From assembly GCA_963776935.1 (NCBI GenBank), contig CAVZOP010000010.1:62001-126000 (forward strand): 64,000 nucleotides of DNA. The letters are read 5' to 3'. The notes under the pieces are model-generated. The model saw only the letters and a program-made list of their open reading frames with translations. It ran no database searches and was not told the origin of the DNA. A program made the position numbers and the translations under genes. This DNA is from JALOLG01 sp963776935. GTDB taxonomy: Bacteria; Actinomycetota; Acidimicrobiia; Acidimicrobiales; Ilumatobacteraceae. Shown here piece by piece: positions 26,063 through 35,811 of the stretch; position 1 is the stretch's first letter; each line of letters starts with the position of its first letter.

Positions 26063-26423
26063 CGACGCAGCTCACGAGCGTCCACGCACCGAGCGGGGTC
26101 GCCGACTGCCAGGCACCGGCAGGCACCACGACTTGCGGCCGCTGACCCTGGCCGACCGAACTCCCGAGCACACTCCGCTCGACCGCCGAGCCGGCGACCG
26201 CCGCGACCTCGATCGCCAGCGGATCACCGGCGTGGAACAGCCAGATCTCGTCGGCGTCGACGCGGTGCCAGTGCGACCGCTCGCCGGCGGCCAGCAAGAA
26301 GTAGATCGCCGTCCCCGTCGCCCGACCGCCGGCGTCGGGCCCGCGCCACGTCTCGACGTAACGACCACCTTCCGGATGGACCTGCATCCCGAGCGCTTCG
26401 GCGAGCTCATCCGCGGTCATCAT
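26004..26423 (-). CDS. Cupin domain protein (DUF985)
   Basis: 139-aa single-domain cupin. The family motifs RYVETWRGPDA, TAIYFLLAAGERSHWHRVDADEIWLFHAG (two His and a Glu of the cupin metal site) and a late VVPAGAWQSA strand are present. Starts at tandem ATGs (26423/26420). It converges on and overlaps the DUF4184 gene by 59 nt and is divergent from the YdjC gene with 31 nt between starts. DUF985 proteins may bind sugar nucleotides or metals; the role is unknown. Confidence 0.85.
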   Translation of the reverse strand: MMTADELAEALGMQVHPEGGRYVETWRGPDAGGRATGTAIYFLLAAGERSHWHRVDADEIWLFHAGDPLAIEVAAVAGSAVERSVLGSSVGQGQRPQVVVPAGAWQSATPLGAWTLVSCVVTPGFVFEGFELAPEGWTP

Positions 26424-26441
26424 CGGATCCTCGCGCGCCGA

Positions 26442-26447
26442 TAGCGT
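26442..26447 (+). promoter_or_regulatory. Candidate leaderless -10 box (TAGCGT) of the YdjC-like gene
   Basis: Ends 7 nt before GTG 26455. Confidence 0.5.
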
Positions 26448-26454
26448 CGGGGCC

Positions 26455-27292
26455 GTGGCCAGCCTCGTCGAACGCCTCGGGTATGCCCCCGACGCCAAGC
26501 TCGTGATCATCTCGTGCGACGACCTCGGCTCGTGTCATGCCGCCAACGTTGGCGTCTACCAGGCGATCCGCGAGGGGATCGCCACGTGCACGTCGATCAT
26601 GGTGCCGGCGCCGTGGGCCCGTCACGCGGCCGACGACGCGCTGGGCATCCGACGACATCGGTGTCCACCTCACCCTCAACGCCGAGCACGCCGCGTACCG
26701 CTGGGGTCCGATCACACATGCGCCGTCGCTGCTGTCGGGCGAGGGCGGCTTCCCGCGCAATCCGTCGGACCTCTGGGAGCACGCCGATCCGGCCGAAGTG
26801 CAACGTGAGCTGCGCGCCCAGATCGAGCGCGCGATCGCGTGGGGCATCGAGCCGACCCACCTCGCTCCGCACCTCACGGCGATCACGTTGCGCCCCGAGT
26901 TCTTCGACGTGTACCTCGAGTTGGCGTGTGAGTTCCAGCTCCCGGTCCGCCTCCCGTCCACCGTCACCGCCGAGGAGGCCGGGTTCCCGTTCCGCAAGCT
27001 CGCCGCCGACGAGGGTGTGGTGTTCCCCGACCACTTCGACCACGACTGGCGCGCCGGATCGCGGGCTCGCGCCTACGCCGCGGTCACCAACCTCGAGCCG
27101 GGTGTGACCGAGATCCACGTCCAGCCCGTCATCGACACGCCGGAGGTCCACGCCTTGTCGGACTCGGCCCACGAGTGGATCGACGACCTCCAGCTGGTGA
27201 CGAACGACGATCGCCTGCCGGCACTGCTCGCCGAGCAGGGCGCGACGCTGATCGGCTACCGGGCGCTCAGGGACGCGATGCGAGCCGGCTGA
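26455..27292 (+). CDS. ChbG/YdjC-like carbohydrate deacetylase; frameshifted near 26650
   Basis: About 278-aa deacetylase of the YdjC/ChbG family. The metal Asp pair is in VIISCDDLGSCHAANVGVY; after the frame change come IGVHLTLNAEH, THLAPHLTAI and the distal segments to GYRALRDAM. Dropping one C of CC at 26649-26650 joins the parts as ALGIDDIGVHLTLN. Members remove acetyl groups from oligosaccharides such as chitobiose derivatives using a metal-bound Asp-His-His set, which appears complete here. GTG start with a leaderless-type box. The next genes are on the other strand, so it is monocistronic. Confidence 0.8.
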
Positions 27293-27503
27293 GGCTGCTC
27301 GTCGCGTCGCCCGACTTCAAGATCTCCAGCAACCGGCCGGTGTGCCCGCTCGCCTTGACGCGGCCGCGGATGAACTCGACCGTGGCGTCGAACCCATCCG
27401 AGCTCACGACGTCGAATGGAGCCGTCACCACGACATCGGCGTCGTCGGGGCCTTCGACCCGCTCGTCCTTCTTGCCCAGCACGACCCGGTACTGAACGCT
27501 CAT
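27267..27503 (-). CDS. Hypothetical 78-aa protein encoded with mca
   Basis: Small soluble protein starting SVQYRVVLGKKDERVEGPDD, with two predicted strands, an acidic turn and a helix DGFDATVEFIRGRVKAS. Its ATG overlaps the mca stop as ATGA (27500-27503), so it is translated from the same message. Its last 26 nt overlap the convergent YdjC gene end. No known domain recognised; the pairing with mca suggests, but does not show, a role in thiol metabolism. Confidence 0.65.
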   Translation of the reverse strand: MSVQYRVVLGKKDERVEGPDDADVVVTAPFDVVSSDGFDATVEFIRGRVKASGHTGRLLEILKSGDATSSLSRLASRP

Positions 27504-28423
27504 GTCAACACCTCGCCTGTCAACACTTCGGACGAGATTCCGGCGAACAGGTCGCGCTCGCCGTCGTCCTCTGGGATCGGACCGACGAACGAACGGGCGA
27601 GGATCCAGTCCTCCCAGGCGTAGGTCTCGACGAGCTCCTCGTCGGTCAGCCCGAACCAGAACCCGGCGTTGGGATCGACCTGCGTTGCGTGCGCCAGCAA
27701 CGCGCCGGTACGGGCCCAGAAGAAACCGGACACGTCGATCTTGGTGGTGATGCGGTGGTCGACGTCGGGGCGCTTGAACCAATCCTCGTCGAACGGTGAC
27801 TCACCGCGCAGCCGGAGGAGCGCCTCGTGGACGGCGATCATGCGTGCCCGCGACCACGCCGAGTAGTACAGCTTCGACGGCTGGAACGGCTCGCCGAGAT
27901 CGGGATACCAGTCGGCGTCGCCCGCCCGCTCGAACGCCAGCACCGAGATGTCGTGGACCTTCAGGTGGTCGGGATGCGGGTACCCGCGCTGATCGTCGCC
28001 ATAGGTGATGAGGACCTGCGGCTTGGTGCGCCGGATGATCGCCACGAGCCGTCCCGTCGCCTCGTCGAGGTCGGCCTGGTGGAACGAGTCGGGATGTCGG
28101 TTCGCCTCGGAGTCCGGCATCCCCGAGTCGCGGTAGCCGAGCATCACGACCTCGTCGAAGCCGATGACCGCCGCCGACGCGGCGAGCTCGGCGGGCCGCA
28201 TCGCGGTGACCCTGGCCTTCTCCTCCTCGGGGCTCAACCCGTGGAGCGGCTGTCCCTCCTCGCGCAGCAGGGGGTTCTGCAGCTCGCCCTCTTCCCCGCC
28301 GGTGCAGCACACCAGGACGGAGTGGACGCCGGCGGCGTGGTACTTGGCGACGGTCGGCGCGCCCTTCGACGCCTCGTCGTCGGGATGGGCGTGTACGGAC
28401 AGCAATGTCAGGCGCTCGGACAC
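27500..28423 (-). CDS. mca: Mycothiol S-conjugate amidase
   Basis: 307-aa zinc amidase of the PIG-L/LmbE fold. The hallmark AHPDDEAS near the N-terminus (SVHAHPDDEASKG) supplies His-Asp-Asp; GDDQRGYPHPDHLKVHD supplies the third ligand region. Length and the GEEGELQNPLL and HEALLRLRGESPFDEDW segments match Mca rather than MshB. Mca cleaves mycothiol-xenobiotic conjugates to GlcN-Ins and an exportable mercapturic acid, so the host makes mycothiol. The GTG start at 28423 follows a TAGCCT box. Divergent from a PEBP lipoprotein with only 31 nt between start codons. Confidence 0.92.
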   Translation of the reverse strand: MSERLTLLSVHAHPDDEASKGAPTVAKYHAAGVHSVLVCCTGGEEGELQNPLLREEGQPLHGLSPEEEKARVTAMRPAELAASAAVIGFDEVVMLGYRDSGMPDSEANRHPDSFHQADLDEATGRLVAIIRRTKPQVLITYGDDQRGYPHPDHLKVHDISVLAFERAGDADWYPDLGEPFQPSKLYYSAWSRARMIAVHEALLRLRGESPFDEDWFKRPDVDHRITTKIDVSGFFWARTGALLAHATQVDPNAGFWFGLTDEELVETYAWEDWILARSFVGPIPEDDGERDLFAGISSEVLTGEVLT

Positions 28424-28430
28424 CGGGCTG

Positions 28431-28446
28431 AGGCTATCGGTACGCT
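28431..28446. promoter_or_regulatory. Back-to-back leaderless promoters of mca and the PEBP gene
   Basis: TAGCCT on the minus strand (28431-28436, 7 nt before GTG 28423) and TACGCT on the plus strand (28441-28446, 8 nt before ATG 28455) are 4 bp apart, so two polymerases could hardly sit on both at once. Confidence 0.5.
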
Positions 28447-28454
28447 CCTCGACG

Positions 28455-29090
28455 ATGCGTAGGCCCTTCCGATCCCTCACGAGCGCCGCGGTCCTGTTCG
28501 GAGTGGGCGTGACCTCGCTCATCTCGGCCTGCGACACGGGCGACGGCCGCGAGCTGACTCCTCCGGTCTTCCCGCCCCCGGAATCGACGGTCACGCCGGC
28601 GATCGACTCCGTGCCGCCCGTCGACCTGGTGGAGACGACGATGCCGGCCCAGCCGTTCACGCTGGTGGCAGCATGGCTGGACGGCGCCGAGATCCCGGTG
28701 ATCAACACGTGTGACGGCGACGACATCTCGCCCGCATTGAGCTGGTCGAGCGTCCCGGACAACACCGTCGAACTGGCACTCGTGGTCAGGGACGACGATG
28801 CCGACGGTTTCATCCACTGGGTCGTGACGGGGCTCGACCCGGCGTTCGGATCGGCGCTCGAGGGGCAGGTCCCCCAGGGTGCGGTGCAGTGGCCGAACTC
28901 GTTCGGTGCGCCCCAGTGGAACGGCCCATGCCCGCCGGCCGGGACGACGCACACCTATCGATTCGTGTTGCACGCCCTCAACCAGAGCGTCGACGAGGTC
29001 GACGCCGACGCGCCCACCGCCGATCTCCTCGAAGTCATCGACGCGTTCACCATGGACGCGGCCACGATCACCGCGACGTACACGCGATGA
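28455..29090 (+). CDS. PEBP family (YbhB/YbcL-type) lipoprotein
   Basis: 211-aa exported protein. A basic N-terminus, hydrophobic segment and lipobox SLISAC mark a lipoprotein. After a Pro/Thr-rich spacer comes a phosphatidylethanolamine-binding-protein domain: ISPALSWSSVPDNTVELAL, HWVVTGLDP, GPCPPAGTTHTYRFVLHAL. ATG 28455 is the last start before the signal peptide. Bacterial members bind anionic ligands, and the function in Actinobacteria is unsettled. Transcribed divergently from mca. Confidence 0.88.
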   Translation: MRRPFRSLTSAAVLFGVGVTSLISACDTGDGRELTPPVFPPPESTVTPAIDSVPPVDLVETTMPAQPFTLVAAWLDGAEIPVINTCDGDDISPALSWSSVPDNTVELALVVRDDDADGFIHWVVTGLDPAFGSALEGQVPQGAVQWPNSFGAPQWNGPCPPAGTTHTYRFVLHALNQSVDEVDADAPTADLLEVIDAFTMDAATITATYTR

Positions 29091-29108
29091 CTTTGAGCGG
29101 GCCGCTGC

Positions 29109-30440
29109 TCAGCTGTTGACCGACAGCGCGTCGAGGTGTTCGGCGAACTTCTCCAACGCGGCTGCGCGACGCGTCGGGACGTGCTCGGTCGGCGGGTCCG
29201 AGGCGCGGTAGCCCTTGAGGACCTGGCGGGCGACGGTCACCTTGTGGACCTCGTCGGGGCCGTCGTAGATGCGCGCCGCACGCGCCGCGCGGTACATGCT
29301 CTCGAGCGGCAGGTCGGTGGTGTACCCGAGGCTGCCGTGGATCTGGATCGCCCGGTCGATGACGTTGTAGAGCACCTTGGCGCCCCAGAACTTGATCACG
29401 CCGATCTCGACGCGGGCATCGCTGTAGTGCCCGCCGGAGGCATGGAGCTGATCCATCCGCCACGCCGCGTGCAACGTGAGCAGTCGGGCCGCCTGGCGTT
29501 CGGCGTAGCTCTCGGCGACCCAGTCCTGGATCATCTGCTTCTCGGCCAGCAACGAGCCGTGGGTGTACCTCGTCAGCGCCCGCTCGCACAGCATGTCGAA
29601 CGCCCGGCGCGACTGCCCGAGCCAGCGCATGGCGTGGTGGATCCGCCCCGGGCCGAGCCGCTTCTGCGCGAGTGCAAAGCCTTGACCGATCCCCTCGGCC
29701 CCGCCGACGATGTTCTCGAACGGGATGCGCACGTTGTCGTAGATGATCTCGGCGTGACCGCCCGGCTCACCGGTGCGATGGTCGGGCTCGCCCATCGTCG
29801 GGACGTCGCGCAGGATGTTCACGCCCGGCGTGTCGGTCGGGACGATGAACATCGAGAACGACTTGTAGGCGGCGGTCTCGGGATCGCCGGTCCGCGCCAT
29901 CACGACGAGGAAGTCGCTGATCGAGGCGTTCGACGAGAACCACTTGTGGCCGTTGATCACCCACTCGTCGCCGTCACGGGTCGCGGTGGTCTTCAACAGC
30001 GTCGGATCGGCGCCGGCCGTCGGCTCCGTCATCGAGAAGCACGAGCGCATCTTGCCGTCGAGGAGGGGTTGCATCCAGCGCTCCCGCTGATCCTCGGTGC
30101 CACCCACCGCGATCAGCTCGGCGTTGCCGGAATCGGGCGCCTGGTTACCGAAGATCGCGGGGGCGTAGACGCACTGCCCGAGGATCTCGTGCATCAGCCC
30201 GAGCTTGACCTGACCGAAGCCGAGGCCGCCCATGTCGGGCGGCAGGTGGGCGGCCCACAACTCCTGCTTGCGGACCTCGTCCTTGAGCGGGTCGGTGATC
30301 CGCCGGAACGTCGCCCGACCCTCCGGGCTGCGCCATTCCTCGGCAAGCGTCTCGAGGGGGATGATCTCGTCCCTGACGAACGACTCCATCCAGTCGAGCT
30401 TCGCCTGGAACTCGGGTTCGGTTTCGAAATCCCATGCCAT
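29109..30440 (-). CDS. Acyl-CoA dehydrogenase
   Basis: 443-aa flavoenzyme catalysing alpha,beta-dehydrogenation of an acyl-CoA. Visible motifs: CFSMTEPTAGADPTLLKTTA (FAD/substrate loop), INGHKWFSSNA, GFALAQKRLGPGRIHHAMRW, and the C-terminal IQIHGSLGYTTDLPLE with IYDGPDEVHKVTVARQVL. The shape (long N-terminal helix, HHAMR) resembles ACAD10/11- and FadE-type enzymes acting on longer or branched acyl groups; substrate uncertain. ATG 30440 follows ACTGTA (TACAGT on this strand) by 7 nt, so leaderless. Convergent with the PEBP gene. Confidence 0.92.
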   Translation of the reverse strand: MAWDFETEPEFQAKLDWMESFVRDEIIPLETLAEEWRSPEGRATFRRITDPLKDEVRKQELWAAHLPPDMGGLGFGQVKLGLMHEILGQCVYAPAIFGNQAPDSGNAELIAVGGTEDQRERWMQPLLDGKMRSCFSMTEPTAGADPTLLKTTATRDGDEWVINGHKWFSSNASISDFLVVMARTGDPETAAYKSFSMFIVPTDTPGVNILRDVPTMGEPDHRTGEPGGHAEIIYDNVRIPFENIVGGAEGIGQGFALAQKRLGPGRIHHAMRWLGQSRRAFDMLCERALTRYTHGSLLAEKQMIQDWVAESYAERQAARLLTLHAAWRMDQLHASGGHYSDARVEIGVIKFWGAKVLYNVIDRAIQIHGSLGYTTDLPLESMYRAARAARIYDGPDEVHKVTVARQVLKGYRASDPPTEHVPTRRAAALEKFAEHLDALSVNS

Positions 30441-30447
30441 TCGACCG

Positions 30448-30453
30448 ACTGTA
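30448..30453 (-). promoter_or_regulatory. Candidate leaderless -10 box (TACAGT) of the acyl-CoA dehydrogenase gene
   Basis: Minus-strand TACAGT ends 7 nt before ATG 30440. Confidence 0.5.
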
Positions 30454-30543
30454 CGGGTATCCCGGCGAGCGCACCGCACCGGGACGTGACGTACGGCGCG
30501 TGCCTCGTCGTCGCGGCCCGGACTGAATACCCTGGCGCCAGCC

Positions 30544-31467
30544 ATGTCGACGCTCCCGCCTCCACCTCCCGGCCAGACCGACCTCGAGACGAACCGACCC
30601 GGGATGTGCTTCCGCCATCCGCGGCGCGAAGCGGGACGGCGTTGCACGCGTTGCGGCCGGTGGGCCTGCACCGACTGCCTGGTACAAGCGAACGTCGGGA
30701 GCCACTGCGTCGAGTGTGCGAAGGCGGCCAAGCCCGACGTCAAGACACGCGCCAAGTTCTGGAGTGCACGTCAGCCGACGCTGGTCACGTACACGATCAT
30801 GGCGATCAACGGGCTGGTGTTCCTCTACGTGGCGGCGCTCGATCCGGACAGCATCATCAGCCGCAACATCACCAAGGGTCAACTCGAGCTCGGGCTCTCC
30901 GCCGACATCATCGACAACGGGGCCGCAGGAGTCCTTCCCGACGGCAGCTTCTACTCGGCCGACCCCGGTCAGTGGTACCGCGTCGTGACGTCGGGGTTCC
31001 TCCACTTCGGCATCATCCACCTGGCGTTCAACATGTACCTGCTCTACATGCTCGGCCAGATGCTCGAGCCGGCGATCGGACGGGTGCGGTTCGCGCTCGT
31101 GTACCTCGCCTCGCTGCTCGGAGGATCGGCCGGGGCGATGCTGATCCAGCCCAACGGGTTCCACGGTGGTGCCTCGGGGGCGGTGTTCGGGCTGATGGCC
31201 GCCGGGTTCGTCGGGTACATGCTCCGCGGCGTCAATCCGCTCACCACGGGGCTCGGCACGACGCTGCTCCTCAACGTCGTCATCACGTTCTCGATCCCGG
31301 GGATCTCGCGGGGTGGGCACATCGGCGGTGCGGTGGCGGGAGCGCTGTGCGGCCTGGTCGTGCTCGCACCCGGCTACAAGCGATACCCGGAGTGGATGTC
31401 GTACGCGGTGCCGGTGGCGGTCAGTGTGCTCAGCCTCGCCACCACCGTCTACGCCATCAAGAGCTGA
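30544..31467 (+). CDS. Rhomboid family intramembrane serine protease with N-terminal zinc-finger-like segment
   Basis: 307-aa membrane protease. Residues about 15-60 hold a B-box-like Cys/His cluster (CFRHP, CTRCGRWACTDC, HCVECAK). A first helix (VTYTIMAINGLVFLYVAAL) and five more follow. The catalytic Ser is in GGASGAVFGLM and the His in SRGGHIGGAVAGAL; the conserved HLAFNMYLLYMLG precedes them. The architecture is common in Actinobacteria. Cleaves transmembrane substrates; targets unknown. A TACCCT box at 30528-30533 lies 10 nt upstream. Confidence 0.92.
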   Translation: MSTLPPPPPGQTDLETNRPGMCFRHPRREAGRRCTRCGRWACTDCLVQANVGSHCVECAKAAKPDVKTRAKFWSARQPTLVTYTIMAINGLVFLYVAALDPDSIISRNITKGQLELGLSADIIDNGAAGVLPDGSFYSADPGQWYRVVTSGFLHFGIIHLAFNMYLLYMLGQMLEPAIGRVRFALVYLASLLGGSAGAMLIQPNGFHGGASGAVFGLMAAGFVGYMLRGVNPLTTGLGTTLLLNVVITFSIPGISRGGHIGGAVAGALCGLVVLAPGYKRYPEWMSYAVPVAVSVLSLATTVYAIKS

Positions 31468-31541
31468 CCCATCGGCGCACTGCGTTCGGTGCATCATCCC
31501 AGCTCAGGGGTTATGTCACACCCCTTCGCCAAGATGATGGC

Positions 31542-31766
31542 ATGAAGGAGAACGAGACCCCCCAGCAGCTCACCTTGCTGCCCCGGCCAACCGGCCACAC
31601 CTCATCGGAGGTCCCGCTGCAGTTCCGCCTCGACGAGGCGACCCGCCGCCGGGGCCTTCAGCACGTCGCCGAACTGCGCCGCCTGCTGGCCGAGCGTCAG
31701 GCCGCCAAGGCACCGAACACCAAGAAGGAGTCGGCGGAGCCGGCGGCTCCACAGCGGGCGGCGTGA
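31542..31766 (+). CDS. Hypothetical 74-aa protein
   Basis: Small, charged, soluble protein. Starts KENETPQQLTLLPRP and has one predicted amphipathic helix (DEATRRRGLQHVAELRRLLA) and an Ala/Pro/Lys-rich tail. ATG 31542 is chosen because the composition changes there and the upstream frame belongs to the antisense of another gene. No domain recognised. Convergent with the following LLM gene, 16 nt apart. Could be a small DNA- or protein-binding factor. Confidence 0.55.
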   Translation: MKENETPQQLTLLPRPTGHTSSEVPLQFRLDEATRRRGLQHVAELRRLLAERQAAKAPNTKKESAEPAAPQRAA

Positions 31767-31782
31767 GCCGCCACCATCACGT

Positions 31783-32766
31783 TCATGCGGCGGCTGGCGC
31801 GAGCGCCCGCACGGCGTCCCAATGCTTGAGCTCCGGATCGAGCGGCAAGATGGCGAGCGAGCTCGTCGTCACCCCATTGTCGAAGTACTCCTGGATGCGT
31901 GCCCGGCACGACGCCGGATCGCCGTGCACGATCAGGTCGTCGACCGCCTCGTCGGGGATCGCCGCCAGTGCCGCCTTGCGGTCGCCGGCCCGCCAGGCCT
32001 CCCACATCGGTCCGAACACCTCGCCCCGTCCGAGCCACTCGTGGAAGGCGGCGTACACGGGCACGTTCATGTAGGCGGCGATGGCGTAGCGGGCGGCCTC
32101 GCGCACCGTGTCGGTCCGGTCGCTCGGGCACACGAAGATGCGCGCCACGATCTCGCGCTCTGCGCCGCCGGCGGCGTCGTTCACGATGCCCGCCACTCGC
32201 CGCACGTCGGTCGCCGAGAGCCAGTTGATGATCGCCCCGTCCGCCTCACGACCGGCGAGTCGCAACATGCCCTCGCGCAGTCCCGCCACGAGGATCGGCG
32301 GTGAGTGCTCGGGACGCACGCCGAGACGAAAACCCTGGATGTCGAACGAGTCGTACGTCGTCGCCACCTTCTCGCCGGTCAGGGCGTCGCGCAAGAACCG
32401 CACGACGTCGCGAACACGGTTGTAGGGGTCGACGAACGGCACGCCGTTCCAGCGCTCGACGATCACGTTGCTCGACGATCCGACGCCGATCGCGAATCGT
32501 CCGGGGGCGGCGTCGGCGAGCGACGCCACGCACTGGGCGAGGCAGGCCGGCGAGCGGGTGAACGCCGGGATGATGGCCGTGCCGAGCCGCAGGCGGGGCT
32601 CCCAGGCGGCCGCGAGGGTGAGCGGCGTGAAGCCGTCGGCGCCGTCGGACTCGGCTGACCAGATGTCGGTGTACCCGAGATCGGCGAGCTCGGCGAGCTT
32701 CTCGCGGTGGCTGTGCAGTGGACCGGGGAGCGGCACCGTCATGCCGGGTCGAGCGGTGAGCGTCAT
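31783..32766 (-). CDS. LLM class (probably F420-dependent) oxidoreductase
   Basis: 327-aa luciferase-like TIM-barrel enzyme. Begins LPGPLHSHREKLAELADLGY after a short lead and contains DIWSAESDGADGFTPL, RLRLGTAIIPAFTRSP, FAIGVGSSSNVIVERWNG and ILVAGLREGMLRLAG, which match the actinobacterial F420 subfamily (TIGR03841/03857-like). Distinct from the first LLM gene at 7170. Start ATG 32766 follows TACAGT by 7 nt. Divergent from the amidase gene with 51 nt between starts; no substrate can be inferred. Confidence 0.82.
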   Translation of the reverse strand: MTLTARPGMTVPLPGPLHSHREKLAELADLGYTDIWSAESDGADGFTPLTLAAAWEPRLRLGTAIIPAFTRSPACLAQCVASLADAAPGRFAIGVGSSSNVIVERWNGVPFVDPYNRVRDVVRFLRDALTGEKVATTYDSFDIQGFRLGVRPEHSPPILVAGLREGMLRLAGREADGAIINWLSATDVRRVAGIVNDAAGGAEREIVARIFVCPSDRTDTVREAARYAIAAYMNVPVYAAFHEWLGRGEVFGPMWEAWRAGDRKAALAAIPDEAVDDLIVHGDPASCRARIQEYFDNGVTTSSLAILPLDPELKHWDAVRALAPAAA

Positions 32767-32773
32767 CGCGCCG

Positions 32774-32809
32774 ACTGTATCGATGGTCTCCGCTCTCGAC
32801 GGCTACCGT
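32774..32809. promoter_or_regulatory. Divergent leaderless promoters of the LLM and amidase genes
   Basis: Minus-strand TACAGT at 32774-32779 is 7 nt before ATG 32766; plus-strand TACCGT at 32804-32809 is 8 nt before ATG 32818. Confidence 0.5.
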
Positions 32810-32817
32810 CGATCCGC

Positions 32818-34261
32818 ATGGGGATCGAGACATGGCAGGGCGACGCGTGCTCACTCGTCGAGGCGTTCCGGCGCGGTGAGCGATCACCGGTCGAGGAGCT
32901 GGCGGCAACGTACGACGCGATCGGCGCGAGTGATCTGAACGCGTTCTGCCACCTCGACCGCGACAACGCCGAGCGAGCCGCGGCTCGAGCCGACGTGAAC
33001 CTTCCGTTCGGCGGCGTGCCGGTCGGTGTGAAGGAGCTCGACGCCGTCGCCGGTTGGCCGTTCACCGACGCGTCGGTCCCCTTCAAGGACCGCGTCGCCG
33101 GGCACACGAGCCTCAACGTCGAGCGCATCCGCGACCGTGGCGGCGCCGTGCTCGTCGGCCAGACGACGGCGTCGGAGTACGGCGGCGTCAACGTCACGCG
33201 CACCGTCCTCCACGGCACCACCCACAACCCGTGGAAGCGCGGGCACACGCCGGGCGGCTCGTCGGGCGGAACCGCGGCGGCGGTCGCCGGCGGCATCGTC
33301 ACCCTGGCGACGGCCGGTGACGGTGGCGGGTCGATTCGGATCCCGGCCGGCTTCTGCGGCATGGTCGGCTTGAAGAGCACGTTCGGCCGCATCCCCCTGT
33401 CGCCGATGGCGACGTACGGCAACTTGACCGTCGTCGTCGGCTGCATCTCGCGGTCGGTCAGGGACACCGCCCGCTGGTTCGACGTCTGCAACGGGCACGA
33501 TGCCCGCGATCCGCTCAGCCTGGCCCGCACCGAGGGCTGGGAGGAGCGGCCTCGGAACGCACCGCGACGAGTTGCGCGGGTTGCGCGTGGCCGTCGTCGC
33601 CGACTGGGGCGGGGCGACCGTCTCGCCGGTGATGTGGGAGCTACTCGACGAAGCCGCCGGCCAGCTGATCGCCGACTGCGGCCTCGTGCGTGTCGACGGC
33701 CTCGACACGAAGCTGCCCCGCATGGGCGCGGCGTGGTCGATCAGCGGGATGATCGCGATTGCCTCGGAGCTCGGTGAGCGGTGGCCGGCCTGCGCCGACG
33801 ACCTGACGCCCGAGATCCGGGCCGGGCTGGAACGCACCGAGGGCCTCTACTCGGCCGACGCGCGGGCCCGGATCGAACGCCGCCGCACCGAGCTCAACGA
33901 GGCGATGGCACGCATCTTCGACGTGGCCACGGGAGGCGTCGACCTGGTGATCGCCGCCAGCAACCCCGACATCGCGTTCGCCGCCGACGGCCCGCTCCCG
34001 TCGTCGTTCGGCGGCGTCGAAGCGGGCGCCGGCAACAACGGCCTGCTCACGTTCCCCGCCAACCTGCACGGCAACCCGGCGATCTCGATCCCGGCCGGAT
34101 TCATCGACGGGTTGCCGATCGGCCTGCAGGTCATCGGCCGTCACTTCACCGAACCGCTGCTGCTCGACATCGCCCTCACCGTCGAGCGCGAGCGCCCGTG
34201 GCCGCTCACTTCTGTCACGCAGGACTCCCTCACCTCCCTGACGTCGACGTCGACCGAATAG
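32818..34261 (+). CDS. Amidase signature family amidase; frameshifted near 33550
   Basis: About 480-aa amidase with the Ser-Ser-Lys triad: Lys in GVPVGVKELD, the Gly/Ser signature in GHTPGGSSGGTAAAVAGG, and Ser in AGDGGGSIRIPAGFCG. The first frame reads to ARTEGWEER; dropping one C of CC at 33550-33551 continues as ERLGTHRDELRGLRVAVV and the C-terminal half with TFPANLHGNPAISIPAGF. Such amidases hydrolyse a range of carboxamides; GatA is unlikely without GatC/GatB nearby. Its stop codon TAG forms part of the next gene's -10 box, so the ligase could be transcribed alone. Confidence 0.83.
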
Positions 34262-34264
34262 CGT
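34259..34264 (+). promoter_or_regulatory. Candidate leaderless -10 box (TAGCGT) of the acyl-CoA ligase gene
   Basis: Ends 7 nt before ATG 34272, and its TAG is the amidase stop codon. Confidence 0.5.
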
Positions 34265-34271
34265 TCGCCGC

Positions 34272-35807
<1,536 letters not shown>

Positions 35808-35811
35808 GGAT

